DNA of 64,000 bases from Megaleporinus macrocephalus (taxonomy: Eukaryota; Chordata; Actinopteri; Characiformes; Anostomidae), in assembly GCA_021613375.1 (NCBI GenBank), contig CM038720.1, positions 7,319,462 through 7,383,461 on the forward strand, in the 5' to 3' direction. A program made the translations under genes and the position numbers. Shown in pieces: positions 1 to 11,572 of this stretch. Below the pieces are notes generated by a model. It was given only the letters and a program-made list of their open reading frames with translations. It was not told the origin of the DNA and did not search any database. Every line of letters begins with the position of its first letter. Position 1 is the first letter of the stretch.

Positions 1-31
1 AAACACGAAACTTGGCAGTAGGGTCAGGTAC

Positions 32-218
32 CTTTGGGGCCCATGATGGGGTGGGGGTGACCAGCTGTGACGGTGTGGTGTGTGTTGATGGGCTCGGGCT
101 GGGTGGTAGGGTACTGCGGGACGGTGGGATACAACCTCGGATAATAGACGGGCGAGTACGGGGGAGGCCGGTCGTCCTCATCCTGGAATCCATGGTTTAT
201 ATGAGCGTTATTGTTCAT
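32..218 (-). CDS. First coding exon of a TMPRSS2-like type II membrane protease (partial gene)
   Basis: On the minus strand a pyrimidine-rich acceptor ending in AG is followed at once by ATG (start codon 218-216). The frame stays open for 62 codons to a GT donor at 31-30, in phase 1. The peptide begins MNNNAHINHGFQDEDDRPPP and is rich in Pro, Tyr, Gln and Thr, with PPPYSP and VPQYP motifs. This resembles the short cytoplasmic tail ahead of the membrane segment in TMPRSS2-type serine proteases, including an NHG(F/Y)Q match. The transmembrane, LDLR/SRCR and protease exons would lie beyond the left edge, so the family call rests on one low-complexity exon. Another proline-rich membrane protein remains possible. 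Confidence 0.42.
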
Positions 219-597
219 CTGGAAGGAAACACAGGGAAGAGACTCAAGCAAATATCACTGAATGAGCCCACAGGTGAAGAGATTAGAGATCACTACAACA
301 ACAGTGATTTAAATGTGCTTGATCAAGATTAACAACGCAGGCACAGCCAACACATTAGTGTGATACATAATGGAAATTATGTAAATATTTGATTTGAGTA
401 AATAAATTCAAAGCTCTATTGTAGTGCAGCCGGCAAAGCTCCAAAGCTACAGCCAAGTTCCCTAAAGTTCTGCTTGGATTGCCCCACTTCCCACCTGACA
501 GCGCTAACTCCACTTCACCTGTTTCAATACAAATGATCATATTTCCTCTACTGTTTAGTGCACAATTACTATGTATTGTTTTTAAATACAACATAAC

Positions 598-851
598 ATA
601 TCGTCGCTGTCCAATGAAAAACGAGCATCTCCAAAATTGCAACTTTACAGGAGAGACCAAAAACATACTTTATTTTTAATGTAAGTCAATGGAACCAGAA
701 TTTTAAAAAGCTATTTTGGAGCATTTCTATTGGTCCATTCATCATGAAATTGAAACCCAATGTAAAGTACCAATGGTGTTTAAATGATGTAGACAACTAG
801 AAATTGACAAAATAAAGGAGATACATGTTTTTTATTGGACAGTGACAATAT
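598..851 (+). mobile_element. M1 MITE, near-complete copy
   Basis: This is a ~255-bp non-autonomous element. It opens with ATATCGTCGCTGTCCAATGA and closes with the approximate inverted complement (TTATTGGACAGTGACAATAT), giving TIRs of about 30-35 bp that also contain a 'tctcca/ggaga' block. The interior is shared with the other M1 copies, for example a 'gtaagtcaatggaaccag' block and a 'tctattggtccattcatcat' block. No coding capacity is seen. The superfamily is not resolved. Confidence 0.7.
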
Positions 852-897
852 TCATGGTGTCTTAACTTTAATACAGCCCACATTTTATGCTTTACAT

Positions 898-1089
898 CCC
901 TCCATATCTTCGCTGTCCAATGAAAAAAACGGCAGCTTTACAGGAGAAGCCAAAAACTGTCTTTACGTTCAATGTAAGTCAATGCAACCAGAATTTTTTC
1001 CAAGCTTTTTTGGAGCACTTCTATTGGTCCATTCATCATGAAATTTTACCACAACGTAAACACCAGTTGCTGCAGTTAATTGATGTAGA
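898..1089 (+). mobile_element. M1 MITE, 3' truncated
   Basis: Same family as 598-851 and in the same orientation. It begins with the left TIR (tatcttcgctgtccaatgaa) and runs through the shared interior. It ends in a poly-A/TA tract that replaces the right TIR. Confidence 0.65.
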
Positions 1090-1127
1090 AAAAAAAAAAT
1101 AAAAAATAAAAATAAAAAAAAAAAATA

Positions 1128-1176
<49 letters not shown>

Positions 1177-1183
1177 TAAATAA

Positions 1184-1254
<71 letters not shown>
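1088..1254. repeat. A-rich tract plus (TA)n microsatellite
   Basis: A run of A with scattered T grades into (TA)n, (AAAT)n and (TA)n again. It directly follows the truncated M1 copy. Simple repeat only; frames of alternating Tyr/Ile read through it are not genes. Confidence 0.95.
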
Positions 1255-1256
<2 letters not shown>

Positions 1257-1498
1257 ATACACAGATTCTGCCAGACAGTTTATCATTGTGTGTTGTGTTT
1301 AAACCTCTGGTGGCAGTGTAGTAATCCTTTTTCAGCTCCACTCCAACATAAACAAGCAGCACAAGGACGCAATGCTGTTATAAGCATTGACAAACCTGTT
1401 CATATAGTGGTGTGTTTTAATAGTAGGATTTTAAATATCACAGTATATCACTTTGCTTGCAATATATTGTGATACCGCTGTAGTATCTTGACATTACA

Positions 1499-1505
1499 CA
1501 CACAT

Positions 1506-1568
<63 letters not shown>
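1499..1568. repeat. Compound (CA)n(TA)n microsatellite
   Basis: About 20 bp of (CA)n passes into about 48 bp of (TA)n. Confidence 0.95.
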
Positions 1569-1572
<4 letters not shown>

Positions 1573-1582
1573 TTATTATTCT

Positions 1583-1772
1583 TATTTTCATCATTTGAGC
1601 ACGACAGCTGCCCTTTATATCCAGAGAAGGTTTATGTCTAATGAACCAATAGAAATGCTCCAAAATAGCTTGAAAAGAATTCTGGTGCCATTGACTTGCA
1701 TTGAAAATAACAAATGCTTTTGTTCTCTCCGTTTTGAAGATACATATTTTTCTTTGAACAGCAACGTTCTAT
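1583..1772 (-). mobile_element. M1 MITE, minus orientation
   Basis: The complement matches the M1 interior (caatagaaatgctccaaaat and tgacttgcattgaaaataac). Its left side abuts the (TA)n tract at 1499-1568, as copy 898-1089 does on the opposite side of its own tract. Terminal repeats are degraded. Confidence 0.6.
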
Positions 1773-1789
1773 TCTTATACTATTGTTAC

Positions 1790-4430
1790 ATACAAAACAA
1801 TATGTCCGGTGGTTGGTTGGGTGTGGAGTCCCCAAATGTTTGGAAATGGCCCCACATAGGACTTCATATGTGTATATGGACTTTGATTGGTTCACTCTTG
1901 CTCAAACCTTTCCTTTAATCATCTCCAGCTCCACACCGGGTTTTCTATTTTCCACTTCCCTTTTGCTACATGTTCAAAAGTCACGCAGAGGTAGTTAGTG
2001 GATGACAGGACTGTCTGGCTCATTGGGATAAAGTGATACCGGAGTTTTGGAGTGAGAGAGGGCAAAAATCATATATTTTTCCTGATCTTGGCCCCTTAAA
2101 CCTGGAACAGTTGTCAAATTAGCATTAGTAGGGTTTGATCACAGTTTGATCAAAACCTTCGCACTTTTGTTTACCCCCACATATTTTATAGGCACCATCA
2201 TACTGAAGCGGCGTCACTTAATTATGACTTAAGGAACTTCTCCGAATGGAAATTATGAGTCAGAGAGACTCATAACTTTACTTTTCCCAGAACCTTTCCG
2301 GGTCTTGGCATTTCTTCAATATTACTGGTCCTCTGATTTACCATTTCAGGCCTCAAGTGAAGAACTATTACACTATTATTTAACGTTTAACATTTCTTCT
2401 GTTACTGCTATAAACTGAATTCAATTCAATTGCTTAACCGTTTAACTACTTACCACTTTCTCTTTTGATGATGCTGTAATTTCCTTATATAAAGCTTCTA
2501 TTGCTGAAAATGTGTTACAGTAAGCCACAGTATTAGTACCTGAAATATTAGTACCTAAAATATCTGCACTGGAAACTAGACGTGACTTTCTAATGAATCA
2601 CTACAAGATTTATAGTCAGTTTCTGACGTAAATCATCAATGCTTTCACAATCTTGTCCCATAGTTCTGGTGAAACCCAGTGTTCAGTTGTACGATACTAT
2701 AGTGGATACAGATTAAAAGGTGACACACCAAAAACTCAATACAGGTTTGTTGTTGATTCCAAGAAACTTGCTGTTTGGTTACGTTAGATGCAGTTCAGTG
2801 CTGTTAAATGGTTTCCAGTGTCAACTGCCCTATTAACCCCTTAAAATCCCAAATACTTACATAGTAAGACTCATTACTCAATAATTACAAAGACTACGGT
2901 GTAAACTGGTTGGGTTACTCTTAGGTAATAGAAGTGTGTAGTAACACGTTGGGCTCACTGGTGGGCCCTGAATCTTGGTTCAGCTACAGCTCTAAATATC
3001 TCAGCGTTAGTGAAGACGACTAGCAGCAGTGTTGTGAATATAAGATATTCAGCCAACCAGGAATAAACTCATCTGCTTCCGAACATGACCCCCTATCACA
3101 CCAAATCACTCTCAGTGTTAAAGTAAGCTATGTTTAATCTTATATCGACCACTAGACCCCGTCAAATGATTCATTAAACTTGAACAAATTCTCACCTGAA
3201 ATCCTTCAACTCTATTAAAGTACAAGTTAACCACATACCTCTGCGTTCCACTGCCTTGTCCTTTGTCTTTCAAATAGGACCCAGTGCTTCTCTCCCTCTC
3301 TCTTCTGTGTGGTCACTTTTCCTGTATTCCTGGTAATGAACAGCCACGGCCACACCTTTGCCTGTGCGCTCGCTGGCCTGCACACTTGACTTATCAGCTG
3401 GGAGTAAACAGAACTACTTCCTGAGTCCTGAAATGAAGTTAATACTGATTATTAATTGTGAGTCAGACACTTCAGCCATCAACAGAAGAAAAGTGTGATC
3501 TTGAGTCATATAAAACCACACTGCTGCTCAGGGAAGCCCACTGAGGCCTAATAATCACTTATTGATCTTGGGACTTAACTTTTTCTAGATTATTCAGTAG
3601 CTGCTATTAAATGAATGTAAATACTAATAACTATGAGAATGTAAATGCAGAACATACATTCTTGATGAACTTCTACATACATTTGTGGGAATCAAGCTGC
3701 AACAGCAATCTCTCCTGAATCTATTCAGGTCTGGACTGGGCTGCTTTGTTGAATGAGGCACAGTACAGGGCAGCTGATTAGAACAGAGCTGGTCCAAAGT
3801 GGGGACGTAAAAAATATTTAAGATCTATTTTTTGGTATGTAAGAGCCAAATGTTGTAAGCAGAACTCCGGGATTTAAGAGAAAAGATAAACATGTAGGAT
3901 ATGAACCCTTTAAGTGGTTCAAATGGGTGTGATGTCTGGCGGTGCCGGATAGACACAACACATCCCTGTGTTTTGCATAACACTTTACCATTTAAAGCAG
4001 TGAGATAGTGTGAGGTTTCAGTGGGGCCCTTTTTTCACTTGATACTTCCTTGATCGGTGGAACAAGGAAATATGCCTTCATGTATGAGGAACAGTCGCAC
4101 TGTCTGATAAGACTTACAGTAAATTGCTATTGGTGATAAAGCGACAGCTGTGATAACTCCATGTCCTGCATTAGTGATTTAGCAGTCTGTAAATGTGCTC
4201 CTGTTTAAGTGTGGGCAGGTTACCGCAGCTATGGCCACGGTTATCGGGGTCATGCCTGGGTTCCCAGGGCCCTATTTTACCTCCTTGTCATTTCAGTTTG
4301 TAAACAATGCTATTAGCACTGGGTTGGGACTGATCGTAACCCTGAAAATCAAGGCCTGTACGAACCCAGAATTTAGGCCTTTGGGAATGTAGATGCCTAA
4401 GAACACAGAACCCTGAAAACATTTAGGCCT
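1790..4430. other. Non-coding stretch, no assigned feature
   Basis: About 2.6 kb of AT-rich sequence. I found no long open frame, no convincing splice-bounded exon on either strand and no recognisable repeat. It is probably intergenic, or an intron of the gene whose first exon is at 32-218 if an upstream non-coding exon exists. Confidence 0.5.
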
Positions 4431-4434
4431 GGGG

Positions 4435-4860
4435 GGAATAGAGAGCGCTAGGAAGACATAAGCCTGAAACTAAATTTCTGGAAATTTAGGCCTGTGGGAA
4501 TATCAACCCCTGTGAATATAGTACCCTGGGATATGTACCCTGTGAATATACATCGCTGGGGATAACAGAATCCTGGAGATACAGAAAATAGGACATATGG
4601 GGTACAGGGAATACAGAGCACTAACAGTATTGGGCATTGGCAATATAGAATTAAGGTAATATAGAACCCTAAAAATATAGAGCACTGGGAATATAGAACC
4701 CTGTGTATACAGCCCTGAGAATGTAAAGCATTTGGAATATAAAGCACTAGGAATATAGAGCCCTTGGAGTATAGAACACTGGGAACATAGAATCCTTAGA
4801 ATATAAAACTCTTGGATTGTAAACATTGGGAATAATACATGATAGGAATGATAAACAAAC
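4435..4860. repeat. Degenerate short-period tandem repeat
   Basis: A purine-biased motif close to 'gggaatatagaaccct' recurs about every 15-17 bp, with many substitutions and small indels. Open frames on the minus strand here are repeat translations. Confidence 0.6.
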
Positions 4861-5449
4861 TCCAAACTACTTTTTTCTGTTTGGACTGGAAATCAAACCC
4901 TGAACTGAGGTAATGCTAATGCCAGCAGAGGCTATGCTAACAGTCAGGATGGATGGGGCCAAAGGGATTCCCAAAGGTTGTATGACTTATTTGTATAATG
5001 CATGCTGGGTGTTGAGAATATCAACATATAAAACTATAAATTCCGATAAATCCAAGATGCTGTTTAAGGCTGGAACGCCCTTTCAGGAAGGTCATGTTTA
5101 ATTTACCTTACTGTAAAGTGCTGTTTCACAGTATCGGGTATGCTCAGTTTTGCAAGAGGTACTTTTGCAAGGGGACAAAACAATTGAAATGTAGAAACAA
5201 TGGAAAAGGGGTTGGGCTGGGAACGTGCAAGTCATAGATCCTATGTACCGCCATACAGTACAATAGAAAGTTTTAAAAAAACTTTAATGTAATACGTTCC
5301 CCATGAAATTCCTCAGAACGGATGGTTAATGATTATACAGTACAATAACAATACACAACAGACTGAATGTCTGTTAAATCTTAAAGGCCATCTTTCCATT
5401 TCTATGACCTCACCTGTTCACCCTAATAACAGAACAAACATATATATTG

Positions 5450-5685
5450 ATGTTGTCCAGAAAAACATGTAACTTCAAAATGGCAACTTTACAGGAAAGG
5501 CCAAAAACTGTCTTCACTTTTAATGTAAGTCAGAGGAACCAGACATTTTTCCAAGCTATTTTGAAGCATTTCTATTGATCCATTCATTATTTACACACAG
5601 TGTAAAGGGCAACTGTTGTGTTTAAATAATCTAGAAAAATAAAAATCAACCAAAACAGGGATACTTGTTTTTCTTATTTTATACA
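5450..5685 (+). mobile_element. M1 MITE, degraded
   Basis: It contains the M1 interior (aactttacaggaaaggccaa, aatgtaagtcagaggaacca, tttctattgatccattcatt) and an eroded right TIR near 5660-5680. The left TIR is damaged. Confidence 0.55.
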
Positions 5686-5755
5686 AATAATTAAATAGTA
5701 GTACTAAAAGTACTATTTTAACAATAGTAGTAACAATAGTACATTGTAGTATAAC

Positions 5756-5758
<3 letters not shown>

Positions 5759-5812
<54 letters not shown>
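5759..5812. repeat. (TA)n microsatellite
   Basis: About 26 uninterrupted TA units. Confidence 0.95.
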
Positions 5813-5815
<3 letters not shown>

Positions 5816-6066
5816 GTATTTATTTTTTTAATACATTTTTTACTTTTAATGAAAATTTAATGTCATGGAAAAGTCATGTAAATTTATGAAAATAAAAGTC
5901 AAGAGAATGTAAACAGCACAGTTTGTCGTCTAGTTCTAGTATAATATATACACATACATACATATACAAAAGTTCAGGTTTTCGCAAAATAACATGACAT
6001 ACACTCTCAGCTTCGTGGACAAAGTCAGCTTCAAAGAAGCCAGCCCAAAAGTACACATACATACAC

Positions 6067-6123
6067 GCACACACACACACACACATATAAATAAATAAAT
6101 AAATATATATATATATATATATA
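6067..6123. repeat. Compound (CA)n / (AAAT)n / (TA)n repeat
   Basis: A simple repeat that ends exactly where the Tc1-like element at 6124 begins. This fits TA-targeted insertion. Confidence 0.9.
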
Positions 6124-6632
6124 TACTACTGCTCAAAAGTTTAGGATCACTTTAGAATTTCATTTCATGCAATTCACAAACAATATTGTTCATTTCACAA
6201 TGCATGTAAGTGTATCAGATGATTTTTAAAGAATAAAAATGTTTGTATTAAAGTCTATTTTTGTATAAAGGCTTATTTTGCATATAGTCCTATTATCAGT
6301 AATTCTCAGTCCTCTGTCTAAATCTCCTGGTGCGGCCACCAATCCAAGTTAAGGATGTTATTGGGCTAATTGGTTGTTAGGACACTCTTGATCAATTGTG
6401 ATGCACAGCTGAAAAACATTCTACTAATAAGTGAGTATAAAATGGAGAACAACATTCTAGGTTAGTTTAGTATCTGAAGATCAGCAGTTGATGGCTTGCT
6501 GACCGACTCACAATGACCAGAAAGAAACAACTTTCTTTAGAGACCCGTCAGTCCATTGTTGTGTTAAGGAAGAAGATACTCCATTGAAAACAAGAACATT
6601 TCACTGTGATCCCAAACTTTTGAGCGGTAGTG
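6124..6632 (+). mobile_element. Internally deleted Tc1/mariner element
   Basis: The left end (tactactgctcaaaagttta) and right end (tttgagcggtagtg) form inverted repeats carrying 'CAAAAGTTTgGGATCAC'. TA dinucleotides flank both sides. Near 6513 a frame starts MTRKKQLSLETRQSIV, which looks like the helix-turn-helix start of a Tc1 transposase, but most of the gene is missing. The element is a non-autonomous ~510-bp derivative. Confidence 0.75.
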
Positions 6633-7144
6633 TATGTATCTTTCTCAAGTCGTCTCTTATACTTGTCTGAACGAAGCCAGACATGATTAACTCAGCATTT
6701 TCCTGGCTTTGTGTGAATTTACATCTCATGTTAGAAACTGACGTTACTTCAAGCAGAGCTAACATAACATCAAGTATGTGACTAACACTGAAGTAACCAG
6801 TACAGGTTTCTTAGAAGATCTTAGCAGAGACACTGTAGGTACTTGTGAAGCATATTTTCTTGTGAAGACTTTTCCAAAACCTTCCTATTAAAATAAATCT
6901 GTAATTTCAGTGGTTACAGCTAGGTTGCAAATTGGCCAAGCTATATGAATTATGATTATATCTGGTACACAAACCAGAGCAAATATCTTAGGTGGACTTT
7001 AGAGGGTAAAAGTGGGTCAAACTAATTTGGCAAATCATTAAGCGTTTAATGGTCTTAACAACAACAAAAACATCATTGAACAAGTAGAGGAAGTAACTTA
7101 TGGTAGTCAAGATTGTACCACTTGTGCTAAAAGTTTATCACTCC

Positions 7145-7385
7145 AGTTTTAGCCTCCATGTTCATTACCGGGTTCAGTTTAAGGTTCTGTTATCTATTTT
7201 TAGGGCACTAAAAGGAGCTGCACTATCGAGTCTCGAAAACCTCTTTCTTATTCTAGGTGTTTGAGGTGAGGTTGAGATCAGTTGCTCTTGGCTGTTAGTT
7301 ACATGATGTCGGCTGAACCTCAAGGGTGACCCAACCTTTGCAGCTGCAGCACCGAAGCTCTGGAACAGTTGACCACAGGACATTA
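7145..7385 (+). mobile_element. L2-type LINE 3' fragment
   Basis: With frameshifts, the forward strand resembles the C-terminal end of L2 reverse-transcriptase proteins: '..FKVLLSIFRALKGAA..' and later 'AAPKLWNS'-like residues near 7345-7370. It is a pseudogene fragment. Confidence 0.45.
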
Positions 7386-7574
7386 GTTTTTTTTTTAAAC
7401 ATCTTTTTTAATTGTGTAATTATTGTGCCTTGTTAATTAGATCATATGTGCATAGCTGTTTTTTAATGCGATTATATATTATTTATAAATAAATAAACTA
7501 CTGAATTACCTACAATTACCTACAATTACTTATACTCAGCACTGACAGTCCATAAGGTATATATACAAATCTAT

Positions 7575-7579
<5 letters not shown>

Positions 7580-7605
<26 letters not shown>
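7580..7605. repeat. Short (TA)n microsatellite
   Basis: About 13 TA units. Confidence 0.85.
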
Positions 7606-7606
<1 letters not shown>

Positions 7607-8241
7607 ATGGAAGTGTAAAATATGGGCCCTTTAGATGTTTTAGAAGTAAAAATTACTGTTATAGTATACTTTCAATTATTTTTACTTGTATATTTACTTT
7701 GTGTTTACTTGTTTTGTATTTTTGACTCTCAAACCAAAGGCTTTAAATTAGCTACAGCCAGTAATATAAGAGAATAACATTTAATTGTATAGTCTTCATT
7801 ACTATTCTATGTGGAAGTAAGAAAGACCAATCAGGATGTCATCATATCAGGATGTTTTTATCTATATAAAGAAAAAAAAACATCAGTTTCCATCCAATAT
7901 CCTGTTTTTAAACATAGTTACTGTAGTTACTGTCAGTGATTGTACGATCAACTATAGAGTACTCTATAAAGAAACTCCTAAACCATAATAATAGCAAATC
8001 ATTCATATTTCCCGTTTTACCCATTGTGAGATTTGTTGTGGGTCAAAAGGGTTTCAGAAGTCTAGTAGCTTGGGCAGGAATGGTGCAGAAACATGTTCAC
8101 CACAAAAGATTCCATTGTCGTATGAGTCCATAACTCATATTCATATTAAATATTTAGGCAGTAAATAGACTTAGATCGATATAGATCACAATCCCCTTAA
8201 CACCCCCCTGAGCTCCAGTTCTGGAGAGACAGAGATGCTGC

Positions 8242-8822
8242 TATCGACATAACATCGCTGTCCAAAGTAAAACAGGTACCTCCAAAATGGCAACTTTACA
8301 GGAGAGACCAAAACCTTCTTTACTTTTAACGTAAGTCAATGGAACCAGATTTATTCCAAGCTATTTTGGAGCATTTCTATTGGTCCATTCAACATGAAAT
8401 TGTCATGCAGTGTAAACGGCAGCTGTTGCGTTCAAATGATTTAGAAAATGGACAAAAATGGAGATACTGGACATGTTTTTCATTGGCCAGCAACGATATA
8501 TCACACTGTAGCAACTTTACAGGAGAGGCCAAAAACCTTCTTTACTTTCAATGTAAGTCAACAGAACCAGATTTATTCCAAGCTATTTTGGAGCATTTCT
8601 ATTGGTCCATTCATCATGAAATTGTCATGCAGTATAAACGGCCACATTTGTGTTTAAATGTTGAGTTCAAATGGACAAAAATGGAGATACTGGACAACTT
8701 TACAGGAGAGGCCAAAATCCAGAATTTGTTTCAAGCTGATTTGGAGCATTTCTACTGGTCCATTCATCATAAAATTATAAAGAGCAGCTGTCGGGTTCAA
8801 ATGATATATAAAAATTAAAACC
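8242..8822 (+). mobile_element. Compound array of three M1 MITE units
   Basis: Three M1 interiors follow one another in direct orientation. The 'acaggaga...ggccaaaa' block recurs at about 8297, 8520 and 8702, and the 'catttctattggtccattca' block at about 8370, 8595 and 8747. A left TIR opens the array and a TIR-like junction (tttcattggccagcaacgat) lies near 8476. An accidental 159-codon open frame across the array is not a gene. Confidence 0.7.
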
Positions 8823-9658
8823 TGTTAGCCAAAACCAGCATAAAGTGAGAGTCTGTCTGTCTGCTCTGCTGCCAGGTTCTTCATTCCAACTTCCTAGCTC
8901 GTTTAACACTCACAGGGACGTTTCTGAGGACAGCTCCAGCCATGGACAGGCCACCAAAAAACGTGGAGGTGTGGTCACCATAAGAAAGGCCCTCCTATTT
9001 ATTAGCAGGTGCATTAAAACTCGACTGGTACTGTATGTTCCACTGACGTAGAGTAATATTCACCAGCCTCTTTCCCTAAAGTGCCATTAGAGCACAAAGA
9101 CCATCTTCAGCTACGCTCTGGAAGACTTAGGCTAGTTTGAAGGCTGCGTCAAGGCCAGACAGGATTCAGGTTAGTAAACAGCAACCTTTTCTTAGACCTG
9201 CAAGTCTTATGCTTTGTAATGCTTCTGTACTCGTCACTGCAACTTTTCCGTCCTTTCACGTCCTGTTAATATTTGACGCGACTTTGTGCTGCAGCAATGT
9301 GGGCAAACAGAATGGAACATGTGTAAATAAAGCTAATGCATGGGTGCAAATGTCACTGAACAGGAACGTTTCACTTACTGTACACATAAATCATCATACA
9401 TTTGCCTCAAAACATGTGGAGTTGTTTTAGAAACTGTTTAACAGACGGGAATCTAGACACAGACCTGCCCTGCACAGCTTGAAACATTATCAATGCCTCG
9501 ATTAAGAATACGCACTGACCTCCATACTATTGAGCTATTAGCATGAATTGACTTGGAAGCATCATTGGTGGCTTGACTTGACTTGACCCGACTCGACACA
9601 GAAGCTTCATAGCACACAGTCAATACTGGCTAGCATTAATTTACTGCTTGCCTCAGAT
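8823..9658. other. Non-coding stretch, no assigned feature
   Basis: No convincing exon or recognised repeat. A short run of 'gacttgacttgac' near 9580 resembles the tail of a fish LINE. Confidence 0.4.
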
Positions 9659-10410
9659 CCCTTACAGAAAATAAGTATACTTAAAGTTCATTTTATTAAG
9701 TATACTTTATGTAGCTACTATACTAATGTCATTGTACTAGTAGTACACTTGTATATGTACTATTTTAATACGTCTTGGGACTAAATTGGCCCACTTTTTA
9801 GTTTTATAAAAGTATACTTTTAAATACACTTTAAGTGTAAGAGTAGTAAACCAAGTATACAACTAGTTTACATCTTTTGTACTGCAACTACACTAAAAGT
9901 AAACTTAAGGGTTACTGTTAGTTTACTAGCTTGTAAGTTTTCTTTAAGTGAACTTAATATAATACTTATAATTTACTGCTTATATTATTGTTGTACTTTA
10001 AAGTATATGACTAGGTTTAAGATATTTTTTCTACTTAAAATAGAATTTAACAACGTTTACTTACTCACCAGTGGACACACGTAAAATAAACAAGACACGC
10101 TCAGATTAAGAAACATATTTGTATCTCTATAAATCTTTATAAATCAAATTTTAAATAAATATTCTACTGGATGTGTTTTTGTGCAGAGCAAGAATACTTA
10201 CTTCTACTATCTCAATCAAAAGATTAAGTACATATAAAGGCCAAATATACTTAGACTGTTCTATACTTGTCAGTACAACCAAAGTATACTTAAGTATAAC
10301 TGTGTTTAGTATATCACTGAGAAGTACATAAAAGGAAGTATACTCACTTCCTTTTAGTTTAAAAGAAGTAAATTAATGGTACACTTGAATAAACTTCTTT
10401 TTTGTAAGGG
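9659..10410. mobile_element. 752-bp TIR element with CCCTTACA ends
   Basis: It begins CCCTTACAGAAAATAAGTAT and ends in the inverted TTTTTTGTAAGGG. The interior is AT-rich and dense in 'aagtatactt', 'agtatact' and 'aagtacac' motifs in both orientations, giving strong potential for folding. No coding frame is present. It is a non-autonomous DNA transposon of unresolved superfamily. Confidence 0.6.
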
Positions 10411-10439
10411 ATTACATAAGTCTACTACAGGATTTGGTT

Positions 10440-10512
10440 GCAGCTTTCATCCCATCTGACTATTTTGGTGTCCCACAAGACTCCGTTTTAGGGCCCTTAC
10501 TGTTTTTCCTTT
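10440..10512 (+). mobile_element. Reverse-transcriptase scrap (L2-like)
   Basis: Forward translation gives 'FGVPQDSVLGPLLFF', close to the conserved GVPQGSVLGPLLF motif of L2-type reverse transcriptases. Too short to classify further. Confidence 0.5.
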
Positions 10513-10514
10513 AG

Positions 10515-11145
10515 GACAAGGGTATTTAATTAGAGTTCAGTAAGGTCCAGTTAAAGGAGATCTCCTCAGACCAAGGTCTGGATCATCATTTCTAACATGT
10601 GTTCTGATTCAGTGGTGTATCCTGTTTACTGAAGTAGTCTAGTATCAGCATCTTATACCATCAGCTACTGAAACACCAACACATCACACATACCGTTCAG
10701 TATATTTAAAAACTGAATGTTTAAAAACTGAATGAATTATTTATAAACTTCTAATAAATGTTTTTTACTCACTTCAATAAAAACAAGAGCTACATTAAAA
10801 AAACTGAATGTTTTAGAAATAAAGAGCATCTTAAAGTGTTTATTTATAAAGAAAGTCAATAAAACTTTTTACAGCACGCTGTCTGAATCAGACTTTCGCT
10901 TTATTCTCTGACTCGCTTTATTCTCTGACTCACTTTATTCTCCAACAGCTGCTTTTCGTTTCGTACCTCGCCTGTGTGCGCGCCGTACTCCTGAATCTGC
11001 ACAGATCTGATTGGCTGAGGAGCGCTTTTTGATGATCTTACAACACACGAGGTCTGTGAGGTTACTGCACCACAAATCCCGTATACCGTAAAGACTAGAA
11101 AAGCTCCGCCGCTTAAAATAAACACAGTCTAAATGAAATAATTCC
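10515..11145 (+). repeat. Interspersed repeat R2, copy 1
   Basis: The block contains 'agtggtgtatcctgtttact', 'gcatcttataccatcagcta' and 'aaatcccgtataccgtaaag'. All recur in inverted orientation at 35955-36355. Family not recognised; no coding frame of note. Confidence 0.6.
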
Positions 11146-11487
11146 CAATAGTTTATCAGTTTGATAGTTGTATGTGTCAAACCAACCAAATGCAGCAGCA
11201 CCATGCAATTAAACATTACATCATCACTGTCCAAAGATAAACATGCATTTCAGCTTGGAAACAATTCTGGATCCACTGACGCAAGGACGGATTAAGGATA
11301 GTCTGGGCCCCTGGGTAACCCCCCCCACCACCCGCACCCCTCGCGATCAAGGGCCCTTTAATGGTATGCCTTGCTCTTCTCTATCATTACCAGTGCCCTG
11401 TAAAATTATGCCCCCCTCTTTCCTAGGACCCCTAATAGCCAGAAGTCGAAGTCAGAGCAGTGCCACAACGCCTCGTCCATTTTCATA

Positions 11488-11572
11488 AGGGGCCCAAAAG
11501 CATGGCTAGGGCCCAAAAGCATGGCTAGGGGTCCCAAAAGCATGGCTAGGGGCCCTAAAAGCATGGCTAGCA
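11488..11572. repeat. Four-copy ~22-bp tandem repeat
   Basis: The unit 'cccaaaagcatggctagggg' is repeated four times with small indels, inside a stretch rich in 'gggcccc'. Confidence 0.75.

Noticed and set aside
1141..1254. Long Tyr/Ile frames in this and the other (TA)n tracts
   Set aside because: They are translations of TA repeats and appear in both strands.
8339..8818. 159-codon plus-strand open frame
   Set aside because: It is made of three M1 MITE copies; the protein simply repeats with the DNA.
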